A stretch of DNA of 64,000 nt from UBA5066 sp046331465 (GTDB lineage Bacteria; Acidobacteriota; Thermoanaerobaculia; UBA5066). Where the stretch lies: contig JAXLQV010000004.1 of assembly GCA_046331465.1 (NCBI GenBank), positions 124,001 through 188,000 of the forward strand. Direction: 5' to 3'. This document shows positions 9,232-18,488 of this stretch, one piece after another (positions within the stretch are counted from its first letter, which is position 1; every line of letters begins with the position of its first letter). The notes under the pieces are model-generated. The model made no database searches and was not told the origin of the DNA. It was given only the letters and a program-made list of their open reading frames with translations. The translations under genes and the position numbers were made by a program.

Positions 9232-10682
9232 ACGAACTCGCGGACATCGGCCTCGTCGGCCTCGCGGTCATGGGCGAGAACCTCGTCCTCAACATGGAGA
9301 GCCGGGGCTTCACGGTCGCCGTCTACAACCGGACCGTCGACAAGGTCGACGCCTTCACGTCGGGGCGCGGCAGGGGGAAGAAGGTCGTCGGGACGCACTC
9401 GATCGCCGAGCTCGTCGCCTCGCTGAAGCGGCCGCGCCGCGTCATGCTGATGGTCAAGGCGGGGAAGCCGGTCGACGACTTCATCGAGCAGCTCCTGCCG
9501 CACCTCGAGCCGGGCGACATCGTGATCGACGGCGGGAACTCGCACTTCCCCGACTCGGTCCGACGGACGAAGGAGCTCGAGGCGAAGGGCTTCCTCTTCG
9601 TCGGCACCGGCGTCTCGGGGGGCGAGGAGGGGGCGCTGAAGGGTCCCTCGATCATGCCGGGCGGGTCGCCGGCGGCGTGGCCGCACGTGGCGCCGATCTT
9701 CCAGGCGATCGCCGCGAAGGTGGAGGACGGCACTCCCTGCTGCGACTGGGTCGGCGCCGACGGCGCGGGCCACTTCGTGAAGATGGTCCACAACGGGATC
9801 GAGTACGGCGACATGCAGCTCATCTGCGAGGCGTACCAGCTGATGTCGCAGCTCCTCGGGATGACCGCCCCGGAGATGCACGAGGTCTTCGCGCGCTGGA
9901 ACCGCGGCGACCTCGACAGCTACCTCGTCGAGATCACCCGCGACATCCTCGCCGTCCGCGACGCGGACGGGAGCCCGCTCGTCGACGCGATCCTCGACAC
10001 CGCGGGCCAGAAGGGGACGGGGAAGTGGACGAGCGTGACCGCGCTCGACCTCGGCATCCCGCTGACGCTCATCAGCGAGGCGGTCTACGGCCGGTGCCTC
10101 TCGGCCCAGAAGGACGAGCGGGTCGCTGCCTCGAAGCTCCTCACCGGGCCGGCGGCCCTCTTCGCGGGCGACCGCGCCGCCTTCGTCGACGACCTCGAGA
10201 AGGCGCTCTACGCCAGCAAGCTCGTGTCGTACGCGCAGGGCTTCGCGCTCATGCGCGCCGCGGCGAAGGAGTACGGCTGGGCGCTGAGGTACGGGAGCAT
10301 CGCGCTCCTCTGGAGGGGCGGCTGCATCATCCGCTCGGCGTTCCTCGGGAAGATCAAGGAGGCGTTCGACGCCTCGCCCGACCTCCCGAACCTCCTCCTC
10401 GACCCCTACTTCCGGGCGAAGGTCGAGGCCGCGCAGGGCGCGTGGCGGAGGGTGATCGCCGCGGCGGTGACGAACGGCGTCTGGGTGCCGGCGTTCGCGA
10501 CGGCGCTCACCTGGTTCGACGGCTACCGCTGCGAGCGCCTCCCGGCGAACCTCCTCCAGGCGCAGCGCGACTACTTCGGCGCACACCAGTACGAGCGCGT
10601 CGACCGCCCCCGCGGCGAGTTCTTCCACACGAACTGGACGGGCCGCGGCGGCTCGACGGCCTCGTCGACGTACGGCGCCTGA
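9228..10682 (+). CDS. gnd: 6-phosphogluconate dehydrogenase, decarboxylating
   Basis: 484-residue enzyme converting 6-phosphogluconate and NADP+ to ribulose 5-phosphate and CO2. Visible are the N-terminal nucleotide motif GLAVMGENLVLNM, the substrate signature GTGVSGGEEGALKGPSIMPGG, the catalytic-lysine helix FVKMVHNGIEYGDMQ, and the C-terminal region ending near the R-E-F-HTNW segment typical of the long form. The GTG start at 9228 overlaps the VOC stop, with AGGAGG at 9215-9220. Placement in a GH105 operon is unusual because ordinary galacturonate catabolism goes through KDG and does not need Gnd. Confidence 0.95.
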   Translation: MNELADIGLVGLAVMGENLVLNMESRGFTVAVYNRTVDKVDAFTSGRGRGKKVVGTHSIAELVASLKRPRRVMLMVKAGKPVDDFIEQLLPHLEPGDIVIDGGNSHFPDSVRRTKELEAKGFLFVGTGVSGGEEGALKGPSIMPGGSPAAWPHVAPIFQAIAAKVEDGTPCCDWVGADGAGHFVKMVHNGIEYGDMQLICEAYQLMSQLLGMTAPEMHEVFARWNRGDLDSYLVEITRDILAVRDADGSPLVDAILDTAGQKGTGKWTSVTALDLGIPLTLISEAVYGRCLSAQKDERVAASKLLTGPAALFAGDRAAFVDDLEKALYASKLVSYAQGFALMRAAAKEYGWALRYGSIALLWRGGCIIRSAFLGKIKEAFDASPDLPNLLLDPYFRAKVEAAQGAWRRVIAAAVTNGVWVPAFATALTWFDGYRCERLPANLLQAQRDYFGAHQYERVDRPRGEFFHTNWTGRGGSTASSTYGA

Positions 10683-10709
10683 CGCGCGGCGCTCGAGGTC
10701 GAAAGGAAA

Positions 10710-10735
10710 CGCGGGGCGCCCGGAGGCGCCCCGCG
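10710..10735. terminator. GC-rich hairpin between convergent genes
   Basis: A perfect 11-base stem (CGCGGGGCGCC / GGCGCCCCGCG) with a CGGA loop lies 27 bases after the gnd stop and 28 bases beyond the stop of the opposing gene. It lacks a T-tract, but its position between two convergent genes fits a bidirectional terminator. Confidence 0.6.
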
Positions 10736-10763
10736 TCGAAAGGCAGGCGGAGTGGCGGCCGGC

Positions 10764-13700
10764 CTACTGGCCCGTCACCGTCACGTCGTCGAGCGTGACG
10801 TTGTTGCCGTAGGCGCTGATGCCGAGGAACCCGAGGTAGACCGTCTGGCCCTTGTACGCGGAGAGGTCGATCGTCGCCTGGGCCCAGCCGGTCGTCGCGC
10901 TGTAGCGGGAGACGGCGCTGCCGACGTTCGTCCAGGTCGTGCCGTTCGTGGAGACCTGCGCCTGGACCCGGTCGTTGTAGGTCGAGTAGCCCGTGTCGTG
11001 GTACATCCAGAACTTGAGCGTCACGGTCGTGTACGAGCTCGCCACCGCGAAGCCGGCGGTGCGGTAGACGCGCGTCTGGCTGCCGCTCGAGGCGGTGTAG
11101 GAGTTGAACAGGGCGAGCTTCGAGCCGCCGTGGGGTGTGGTCGTGGGGTTCGTCGAGGAGGCGACGAACGTCCAGGCGCCGGCCGTGCCGGACGTGTCGA
11201 CCGACGACCAGCCGGTGCTCTCGAAGCCGTCGGAGAAGAGCGTCGTGCCGGTGCCGCAGGAGGCCGTGAAGGTCACGCCCGTGACGTTCGCGGACGAGAC
11301 CGTGACCGACCTCGAGGTCGGGGTGAACGTGCAGCCGCTCTTCGACGGCGTCACGGTGTAGGTGCCGTTCGCGAGCCCCGCGATCGCGAAGTTGCCCGAA
11401 GCGTCGCTCGTCGCGGACGCCGTCCCGGCCGTCACCGTCGCGCTCGCGGTGCCGGCGCTGCCGGAGACGGTGTACGTCGTCCCGCCGAGCGTGTACGTCC
11501 CGGTGACGGTGTAGGTCGCCGCGGCGTAGCCGTAGACGCCGAGCCACCAGGTCCCGGCGGCCGGGTTCGTGGCGGAGCAGGTCTCGTTGCCCGAGGAGCT
11601 GTACGGCCGGCAGACGTAGGAGGACGACGTCGGCTTGGCGCCCGTCTGGGTGTAGATGTCGACGTCGGCCGTCGCGCTCGTCGTCGCGAGCGTCAGGTTC
11701 GTCGCGCCGGAGGGAACGACGATGGAGTAGTACTTCCAGGCGCTCTTGGCGACGCTCTGGCCGGTCACGGCGACGCCGCTCGTCAGCTGGAGGTCGCCGC
11801 TCGTGCAGGTGGCCGTGAAGCTGACGCCGGTGACGTTGGCCGACGTGATCGTGACGGACTGGCTCGCGGGGCTGAACGTGCAGCCGGTCTTCGCGGGCGT
11901 CACGGTGTACGTGCCGGCGGCGAGAGCGGCGATCGTGAAGTTGTTCGAAGCGTCGCTCGTCGCCGAGACGGTCCCCGCCGTCACGGTCGCGCCGGAGGTG
12001 CCGGCGCTCCCGGAGATGCTGTACGTCGTCGCCACGGCCGTCGCGGTGAAGGCGATGCCGGTGACGTTCGCGCTCGTGATCGTCGCGGACTGGCTCGCCG
12101 GGCTGAACGTGTAGCCCGACTTCGTCGGCGTCACGGTGTAGCTCCCCGCGGCGAGGCCCGAGATCGTGAAGGTGCCCGTCGCGTCGGTCGTGGCCGAGCC
12201 GGACCCCGCCGTGACGGCGACGCCCGAGAGGCCCGCGCCGCTCAGCGTGACGGTGCCCGAGATGCTGTAGGTCGTCCCGCCGCCGGAGTCGGTGACCCTC
12301 GCGGTCCAGATCTCTTCCTTGGCGGCGTTGCGGCGGTCGGTCCAGGAGGGGAAGAAGACGCCGGCGTAGCCGGAGAGCCCGTTGTAGTCGCCGTACTGGT
12401 TGCCGGAGTCGGCTCCCGTCGACGTCTCGTCGGTCTGCGCGGTCGTGACCTTCACCGCGGCGCCCCAGCTCGCCCCGTCGTCGAAGGACGACTGGTAGTA
12501 GACGTCGGTCTTCTTCCGGTTCGTGTCGTTGACCGTGTCGTAGTACATGACGCCGATCGCGCCGTTCGTCTCGTCGACCGCGAGCCAGGGGTTGAACTGG
12601 TCGTTCTTGCCCGCCTGGTTGTTGAGCTTGACGGGCGTCCCCCACGTCGTGCCGCCGTTCGAAGACTTCGCGAACCAGATGCGGGTCTTGCAGGCGGAGG
12701 TCGCCGAGGTCCCGGGCTCGTTCCCGGCGGCGGTGCAGCCGGTCTCGCCCGAGAGGTCGGTCCACGCCGCGTAGACCATGTTCTTGCTCGCCGTGCGGTA
12801 CGCGCCGGCGGTGACGTAGACGAGGATGCGGCGGCCGCTGAAGGCCGGGACGCCGATGTCGTACGAGTCGTAGGTCGTCGCGAGCTTGACCGGGGTCCCG
12901 TAGCTCGTCCCGCCGTTCGTCGACTTGACGACGTAGAGGCCGCGCGAGCCGGTGTCGGGCCAGAAGCCGAACACGTCGCCGTAGGAGTTCGTCTTCACGT
13001 CGGCGCCGATTCCGGTCCCCGTCGTCTCGCCCGAGCTGACCTGGATGGGCGAGGCGAGCCACCCGCTCGCGTTCCGCCGGTTCATGAAGGCGGGGTTGCC
13101 GTTGTGCCAGATGACGTAGATGTTGTCCTTGTAGGCCGACGAGGCGCTGTGGTCGACCCAGACCTGCTGCTTGTCGGTGTTCGTCTGCGAGCCGGACGGC
13201 GTCCCGTCGTAGGTCCAGGTCCTCCCCTGGTCCGTCGACTTGTACATCCGGACCTTGAGGACGGTCCCGGCGCTGTCGATCCCCATCGTCGACGACCACG
13301 CGGTGCCGTCGGAAGTCCAGTCGACGGTCGGGTCGGAGTTGAAGGCGTCGCCGCTGTAGCCGGGGAGCGTCGTCTGGCCCCAGGTCGCCCCGCCGTCCAG
13401 CGAGTAGAACTGGGCCTGGAAGCCGCTGCCGCTGATGTTGTTCGAGGCGCCGATGATCTGGCTCGGGTTCCAGTAGTTCACGCGGATGTCGGACTCGCTC
13501 CGGGCGGACGACTGGGCGCCGGAGATCCGGTAGTTCGTCCCGATCGAGGTGGCGAGGGCGGCGACCGAGAAGCTCTCGCCGGGGCTCTCCCATTCCCCGA
13601 TGCCGTCGGGGGGGTTCTCGTAGCCCGCCGGGAGGTTGGCCTCGGGGAGGCCGGGGCGGAGGTCCTGGTGGGACTGCATCCACTCGACGACTTCCTTCAG

Positions 13701-14015
13701 GACGAAGGGGTACCCGCCCGTCGGGTCGTCAGCGCTGTAGTTCCCCTCGGGGTGCGCCTTGCGCCAGATGATCTTCATCCACGGCGGGACCTTCCCGTTG
13801 TCGTGCCGCTCGTCCTCGCGGAGGACCGAGAAGTCCTGGTTCGCGCGGATGAGGCGCTCGAACGCCGTTCCGGGCCGCGCTCCGGCCCTCTTCAGCTGGG
13901 CTTCGAGCGTCGGCTGCCGCTCCGCGCTCCCCGGCGGCAACGCCGCCGCGGAGCCAGCCAGCAGGAGACCGGAGAAGACGACGGCAAAGGCCCTGGACCA
14001 CCGCCAATGCGACAT
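10764..14015 (-). CDS. Large secreted Asp-box (sialidase-like) protein with repeated beta-sandwich modules
   Basis: 1083-residue exported protein of unknown substrate. Residues 1-25 are a signal peptide. Residues about 150-575 hold at least five Asp-box/BNR motifs (SLDGGATW, STDQGRTW, STNGGTSY, SSNGGTTW, DDGASW), indicating a beta-propeller. Three related modules of about 75 residues follow at about 581-658, 661-737 and 846-918, each with TYTVTP..GxTFxPxS and TSANVTG motifs. A PPC-like domain (about 740-840) sits between the second and third. The C-terminus (about 920-1083) resembles a MAM/jelly-roll carbohydrate-binding domain. ATG at 14015 is preceded by GAGGAGAG. No complete sialidase active site is evident, so it may bind rather than cut glycans. 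Confidence 0.9.
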   Translation of the reverse strand: MSHWRWSRAFAVVFSGLLLAGSAAALPPGSAERQPTLEAQLKRAGARPGTAFERLIRANQDFSVLREDERHDNGKVPPWMKIIWRKAHPEGNYSADDPTGGYPFVLKEVVEWMQSHQDLRPGLPEANLPAGYENPPDGIGEWESPGESFSVAALATSIGTNYRISGAQSSARSESDIRVNYWNPSQIIGASNNISGSGFQAQFYSLDGGATWGQTTLPGYSGDAFNSDPTVDWTSDGTAWSSTMGIDSAGTVLKVRMYKSTDQGRTWTYDGTPSGSQTNTDKQQVWVDHSASSAYKDNIYVIWHNGNPAFMNRRNASGWLASPIQVSSGETTGTGIGADVKTNSYGDVFGFWPDTGSRGLYVVKSTNGGTSYGTPVKLATTYDSYDIGVPAFSGRRILVYVTAGAYRTASKNMVYAAWTDLSGETGCTAAGNEPGTSATSACKTRIWFAKSSNGGTTWGTPVKLNNQAGKNDQFNPWLAVDETNGAIGVMYYDTVNDTNRKKTDVYYQSSFDDGASWGAAVKVTTAQTDETSTGADSGNQYGDYNGLSGYAGVFFPSWTDRRNAAKEEIWTARVTDSGGGTTYSISGTVTLSGAGLSGVAVTAGSGSATTDATGTFTISGLAAGSYTVTPTKSGYTFSPASQSATITSANVTGIAFTATAVATTYSISGSAGTSGATVTAGTVSATSDASNNFTIAALAAGTYTVTPAKTGCTFSPASQSVTITSANVTGVSFTATCTSGDLQLTSGVAVTGQSVAKSAWKYYSIVVPSGATNLTLATTSATADVDIYTQTGAKPTSSSYVCRPYSSSGNETCSATNPAAGTWWLGVYGYAAATYTVTGTYTLGGTTYTVSGSAGTASATVTAGTASATSDASGNFAIAGLANGTYTVTPSKSGCTFTPTSRSVTVSSANVTGVTFTASCGTGTTLFSDGFESTGWSSVDTSGTAGAWTFVASSTNPTTTPHGGSKLALFNSYTASSGSQTRVYRTAGFAVASSYTTVTLKFWMYHDTGYSTYNDRVQAQVSTNGTTWTNVGSAVSRYSATTGWAQATIDLSAYKGQTVYLGFLGISAYGNNVTLDDVTVTGQ
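11260..12273 (-). repeat. Three copies of an approximately 230-base module inside the secreted Asp-box gene
   Basis: Copies lie at about 12040-12273, 11803-12030 and 11260-11480. Each encodes a TYxxSG start, an AT(S/T)DA turn, a YTVTP strand and a SANVTG(I/V) end. The first two are adjacent and the third is separated by a PPC-like domain. They probably arose by internal duplication. Confidence 0.7.
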
Positions 14016-14243
14016 GAAAGCTCTCCTCGCTTGAGAATCGAAATCGAAGACGTGACGGATGTCACCTCCCGATGCACTCAAGACCCGTGCCGCGAGGAGG
14101 AGGAGGAAAACGCGCCTTGCGCCGTGCCGGGTGGTATCGGAGTCGATCCACCCGGCCGCGCGGGCGGGTCAATCCACGCCACGGCGGTCAACTCCTGACC
14201 CGTGCCCGGCCGGCGCGAAGGGCCCGGCGGCGCCCGCCCGGAG

Positions 14244-15542
14244 CTACGACTCCCGCGCGGCCCTCTCTCCGAGCGGCTCGAGCCGCGGGGCGAGAAGGTG
14301 GTGGACGGCGAAGGCGAGGAGGTACGCCGAGGCGCAGATCGCGAAGAGGATCGCGTAGCCCTGCGTGGCGGGCATCCGGTCGAGGAGCCAGCCGGAGAAC
14401 CAGGGGAAGAGGATCCCGCCGACGGAGCCCGCCATCCCCCCGAGCCCGACGATCGTCCCGACGTCCTTCTTGGCGAAGACGTCCGAGACGGTCGTGAAGA
14501 GGTTCGCCGACCAGGCCTGGTGGGCGGAGCCGGCGAGGCCGATGAGGAGGACGGCCGGCCAGTCGCCGACGCTCGTCGCCCCGAGGATCGGGACGACGCA
14601 GAGGGCGAAGAGGAACATCCCCGTCTTCCGCGCGCGCGTCACGCTCCACCCGTTCCGGGCGAGGTGGCCCGTCAGCCAGCCGCCCGCGATCGAGAGGACG
14701 GTCACGATCGCGTAGATCGTCACGAGGTGGACCCAGCTCTGCTTGATGACGAGGCCGCGGGTCTTCTTGAAGTAGTCGGGGAGCCAGATGAGGAAGAACC
14801 ACCAGACCGGGTCCGTCATGAACTTCGCGACGATGAAGGCCCACGTCGCGCGGAGCCTCAGCGCCGCGCTCCAGCCCATCGGCGTCCCGCCGCTCCCCCC
14901 CTCGTCCGCGTCGCTCCGGATGAGCGCGAGCTCGGCGGGGTCGAGCCCCTTCCGTTTCTCGGGGACCTCGTAGAACGGGATCCAGAGGAAGAGCCAGAGG
15001 AAGCCGACGAGCCCGGCGAAGACGAAGGCCGCCCGCCAGCCGAACGCGAGGGCGATCGCCGGGACGAGCGCGGGGGCGACGATGGCCCCGACGTTCGTCC
15101 CCGAGTTGAAGAGCGCCGTGGCGAAGGCCCGCTCGCGCCTGGGAAACCAGAGGGCGACGGCCTTGATGGCCGACGGGAAGTTCCCCCCCTCGCTCGCGCC
15201 GAGCGCGATGCGCGCCGCGAAGAACCCCCGCACCGAGCCGACGGCGGCGTGACCGATCGCCGAGAGGCTCCAGAGGACGAGCGACACGGCGTAGCCGATC
15301 TTCGTGCCGAAGCGGTCGACGAACCAGCCGAACGCCAGGAGGCCGACGGCGTAGGCCCCCTGGAAGGCGGAGTTCACCATCCCGAACTGCTCGTTCGTCC
15401 AGCCGAGCTCCTGGTCGAGGAACTCCTTGACGAGGGCGAGGATCTGGCGGTCGATGTAGTTGATCGTCGTCGCCAGGAAGAGGAGGCCGCAGACGACCCA
15501 CCGGTAGCGGCCGACCACGCCGGCTCCTTCGTTCGATCCCAT
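14244..15542 (-). CDS. MFS hexuronate transporter, ExuT-like
   Basis: 432-residue, 12-helix major facilitator of the anion:cation symporter group that includes ExuT. Diagnostic sequences are NYIDRQILALVKEFL after helix 1, FGWFVDRFGTKIGYAVSLVLWSLS between helices 2 and 3, GASEGGNFPSAIKAVALWFPRRERA, and a repeated half-site GLAGSAHQAWSANLFTTVSDVF in the second half. It probably imports galacturonate or glucuronate through the inner membrane. ATG 15542 follows GGAGAG. It is the last gene of the SDR-uxaE-transporter operon, 29 bases after uxaE. Confidence 0.9.
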   Translation of the reverse strand: MGSNEGAGVVGRYRWVVCGLLFLATTINYIDRQILALVKEFLDQELGWTNEQFGMVNSAFQGAYAVGLLAFGWFVDRFGTKIGYAVSLVLWSLSAIGHAAVGSVRGFFAARIALGASEGGNFPSAIKAVALWFPRRERAFATALFNSGTNVGAIVAPALVPAIALAFGWRAAFVFAGLVGFLWLFLWIPFYEVPEKRKGLDPAELALIRSDADEGGSGGTPMGWSAALRLRATWAFIVAKFMTDPVWWFFLIWLPDYFKKTRGLVIKQSWVHLVTIYAIVTVLSIAGGWLTGHLARNGWSVTRARKTGMFLFALCVVPILGATSVGDWPAVLLIGLAGSAHQAWSANLFTTVSDVFAKKDVGTIVGLGGMAGSVGGILFPWFSGWLLDRMPATQGYAILFAICASAYLLAFAVHHLLAPRLEPLGERAARES

Positions 15543-15571
15543 CGCGTCTCTCCGTTCGCTCCCGGGTCCCG

Positions 15572-17506
15572 TCACGCCACGAGGTCCCGCTCGAAGGCGT
15601 CGTGGTCGGCGTAGGCCTCGAGGCGGGCCCTGGCCGCCGCGACGCGGTCCGAGGCGGCGAGGCCGGTCGCGCCGGCGAGGAAGAGGATGTAGCCGGCGAC
15701 GCCCTTCGCGAAGAGGAGCCTGGCCGCGTCGCTCACGCCGTAGAAGCGGGCCCGCTGGGCGTATCCCGCGGCCCCGTGGTCGCCGAGCCGCCCCGTCGAG
15801 CCGCCGGCGGCGAGGACGTAGAGGAAGTTGTACTCGAAGAAGTACATGTGGTCGGGCGACGCCGGGAGGGCGTCGAGCGCGGCGCGGAGCTCCCCGGGCG
15901 AGACGAACGCGCTCCCCTCCTCCTTCCCCTCGTGGGCGAGCGCGTGCCGCACGAAGTCGCGCGCGAAGCGCTGCCGCACGGGGTCGTCCGAGAAGGCCCC
16001 GGCGACCGCGAGCTCGCGGGTGAACGCGTACCAGTCCCTCCAGAGGGCCTGGTCGCGCGCGTCGGAAGAGCGCGAGAGGGCGACCCCCATCTCGTACGTG
16101 TAGCGGCCCGAGGTCTTGATCTCGAGCCCCTTGAGGGTCACCTCGCCCGCGACGCGGTAGTTCCCCTCCGACTTGCCGCTGCCCGAGTGGAAGCCGATCG
16201 AGGCGCCGAAGGAGCGGGCGACGGCGTAGAGCGCCTCGACGTTCCGCCGGAGCTCGCCGTCGTCGGGGTAGGGGAAGTTCTTCTGGAAGCCGAGCGCGGG
16301 GGCGACGTAGTGGACCTCCATCCCGAGCGCCTCGGCGAGGGCCAGGCAGAAGGCGAGCGTGGCGGGCGTCGTCCGGCCGGGGAGCTCGTCGATCGAGAGC
16401 TCGCGGAAGTAGCGGCGCCCGACCTCGGTCGTGAAGAGGACGCGACGGACCCTGGCGTACGCCGCGTCGCGCGCCCGCATCTTCCGCATCGCGGGGAGGA
16501 GCGTGACGAAGAGTCTCCGGGCCTCCCCCGGGTCGACCGCGAGGCCGAGCGGGGCGAGCCGCGCGAGGACGCGGTCGAAGAGGAACGTCTCCCCGACGGC
16601 CTCGAAGGCGCGGTCGACGTCGACGGGGGTCTGGAGCGGCGGAGCCTCGGCGAGCTCGGGCGAGAGGTCGAACGTGATGTAGCTCGCGAACGCGCACCCC
16701 TCGGCGAGCTCCTCCTCGATCCCGTCGAAGCGGCCGCCGACCGGCTGGTGGTCGGCGTTGAAGCCCCACGGGATCCGGTGGCGGTGGAAGCCGCACTTGA
16801 GGAACGTGACGATCGACGCGTGCGTCATCCCCTCGACGGACTGCCCCTGGTGCCCCTCCGGCACCGAGCCGCCGATGAACGGGAAGGGGACGGAGGCGAG
16901 GCGCCCGTCGAGCATCGCGTCGACGTCGTAGACGAGCTCGCGGGGGATCGAGTTCTGGTTCGCGGTGAGCGAGAGGCCGAGCTCCTTCATCGCCCAGGCG
17001 ACCGCCGGCCAGTGGAGCGTCGTGAAGCGGGCGCCGATGCCGAGGCTCGAGCGCGAGAGGGTCCCGCGGGCGACGGGGAAGACCGTGCTCGCCGGGTCGT
17101 CCTCCTGGACGAGGTTCTTCAGCGGCGCGAGCCCCAGCCAGAGGAGCGGGACGAGCTGCAGGGAGCCGCCGAGGCCGACGGCGCCGGGAAGCGGGATCGG
17201 CGCCGCCCCGTCCACGAGGAGCCCGGCGTCGCCCGTGGCGCGCTCCTCGACGACGAAGAGGCGCCAGGGCCCGACCGCGAGCTCGGACGCGGGGTAGAGG
17301 TCGACGAGGGCCGCGGTCTCGCGAAAGGCGCGGCTCCCGCCGCTTCCCGCGCGGCGGACGAGGGGCTCGAGCGCGGGGAGCGAGACGCGGACCGCGTCCT
17401 CGAGGGCCCGTGGGTCGAGGCAGAGGTCGGGGGAGACCGCCGGGTTGCTCCGGATGCGGAGAGAGGCGGCGAGGAGGAACCGGTTGATCGCCCGTGTGTC
17501 TCTCAT
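15572..17506 (-). CDS. uxaE: Tagaturonate/fructuronate epimerase, UxaE family
   Basis: 644-residue cytoplasmic enzyme that interconverts D-tagaturonate and D-fructuronate, replacing the altronate branch so that galacturonate enters the mannonate route. Conserved stretches include TANQNSIPRELVYDVDAML, FNADHQPVGGRFDGIEEEL (metal-binding His/Asp region), ALGMEVHYVAPALGFQKNFPYPDD, GASIGFHSGSGKSEGNYRV and TSGRYTYEMGVALS. As I recall, characterised members are nearer 480 residues, so both ends appear extended. ATG 17506 follows GGGAG. It lies 32 bases after the SDR gene. Confidence 0.88.
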   Translation of the reverse strand: MRDTRAINRFLLAASLRIRSNPAVSPDLCLDPRALEDAVRVSLPALEPLVRRAGSGGSRAFRETAALVDLYPASELAVGPWRLFVVEERATGDAGLLVDGAAPIPLPGAVGLGGSLQLVPLLWLGLAPLKNLVQEDDPASTVFPVARGTLSRSSLGIGARFTTLHWPAVAWAMKELGLSLTANQNSIPRELVYDVDAMLDGRLASVPFPFIGGSVPEGHQGQSVEGMTHASIVTFLKCGFHRHRIPWGFNADHQPVGGRFDGIEEELAEGCAFASYITFDLSPELAEAPPLQTPVDVDRAFEAVGETFLFDRVLARLAPLGLAVDPGEARRLFVTLLPAMRKMRARDAAYARVRRVLFTTEVGRRYFRELSIDELPGRTTPATLAFCLALAEALGMEVHYVAPALGFQKNFPYPDDGELRRNVEALYAVARSFGASIGFHSGSGKSEGNYRVAGEVTLKGLEIKTSGRYTYEMGVALSRSSDARDQALWRDWYAFTRELAVAGAFSDDPVRQRFARDFVRHALAHEGKEEGSAFVSPGELRAALDALPASPDHMYFFEYNFLYVLAAGGSTGRLGDHGAAGYAQRARFYGVSDAARLLFAKGVAGYILFLAGATGLAASDRVAAARARLEAYADHDAFERDLVA

Positions 17507-17538
17507 CGTTCTCCCGTCGGAGCGGCCCGGCCGCCCGG

Positions 17539-18321
17539 TCAGATGCTCGTGGCGTGGAACCCGCCGTCGACGACGAGCTCCGTCCCTGTGATGAACCCGC
17601 CCGCCCGCTCCGAGGCGAGGAGGAGCGTCGCCCCGACGAGCTCCCGCGCCTCGCCGAAGCGCCCCATCGGCGTGTGCCCGAGGATGGAGGCGACGCGGTC
17701 GGGCGTGAGGACCTTCCGGTTCTGCTCGGCGGGGAAGAAGCCCGGGACGAGGACGTTCACCCGGATGCCGAGCGGCGCCCACTCGCGCGCGAGGTTCTTC
17801 GAGACGTTGTGGACCGCGGCCTTCGACGCCGAGTAGGTGAAGACCCGCGAGAGGGGCGTCAGGCCCGACATCGAGCCGACGTTGACGATGCTCGCGCCGG
17901 TCCCGTCCCTCCGCGCCCGCTCGATGAAGTAGGCGCCGAAGACCTGGCAGGCGAGGAAGACGGCCTTCGTGTTGACGGCGAAGATCCGGTCGATCTCCTC
18001 CTCGGCGATCTCGAGGAACGGCGTCGCGGAGTTGACCCCCGCGCCGTTCACGAGGACGTCGACCCGCCCGGAGCGCGCGAGGACCTGGCCGAGGAGCCGC
18101 TCGAGGCCGGCCCGGGAGGTCGCGTCGCACGAGGAGAACCAGCCGCTCCCGCCGGCCGCGGCGATGCGGGCGAGGCGCCGCGCGGCCTTCTCCTCGCTCC
18201 GCCCGGCAAGGACGACCTCGGCGCCCGCGGAGGCGAGCCCCTCGGCCATCGCCCCGCAGAGCTCGCCCGTCCCTCCGACGACGACGGCGACCTTCCCGGA
18301 GAGCCCGAACGGATCGTCCAT
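17539..18321 (-). CDS. SDR-type fructuronate reductase / D-mannonate oxidoreductase
   Basis: 260-residue short-chain dehydrogenase, most like the Bacillus-type UxuB that reduces D-fructuronate to D-mannonate. The nucleotide site is GGTGELCG at 16-23. The catalytic residues are Ser150, Tyr163 and Lys167 in YSASK. The subfamily signature PGFFPAEQNR is at 193-202. The product of UxaE is the expected substrate, and uxaE follows in the same operon. ATG 18321 has AAAGGGG upstream. An operator-like site lies 69 bases before the start. Confidence 0.87.
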   Translation of the reverse strand: MDDPFGLSGKVAVVVGGTGELCGAMAEGLASAGAEVVLAGRSEEKAARRLARIAAAGGSGWFSSCDATSRAGLERLLGQVLARSGRVDVLVNGAGVNSATPFLEIAEEEIDRIFAVNTKAVFLACQVFGAYFIERARRDGTGASIVNVGSMSGLTPLSRVFTYSASKAAVHNVSKNLAREWAPLGIRVNVLVPGFFPAEQNRKVLTPDRVASILGHTPMGRFGEARELVGATLLLASERAGGFITGTELVVDGGFHATSI

Positions 18322-18389
18322 CTCTGCCCCTTTCCGTCCTTTCGCGCGCCTTCCCGGCGCCGCGCGAGCCGGACACACAGGAGTTTAAG

Positions 18390-18400
18390 TGGTAAAGCCA
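18390..18400. promoter_or_regulatory. TGGT-AAA-GCCA operator in the SDR/larA-like divergent region
   Basis: It matches TGGT-N3-ACCA at 7 of 8 arm positions and shares the GTGGTAAR core with the site at 18497 and TGGTAAG with 7287. It is placed to control the leftward SDR-uxaE-transporter operon. Inferred member of the regulon marked by the perfect palindrome at 7283. Confidence 0.5.
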
Positions 18401-18488
18401 ATTTTTTCGAGTGAGATCTTCGTGAGCTGACCGGAGGGGCGCTTCGTGTCGTAAACAGGCGTTCCGTGGACGAACCATCGGATCGCGC

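Noticed and set aside
14016..14243. A small gene or RNA in the 228-base gap before the Asp-box protein gene
   Set aside because: Open frames here are short and Arg-rich, with no ribosome site and no convincing hairpin. It probably holds only the leftward promoter region.
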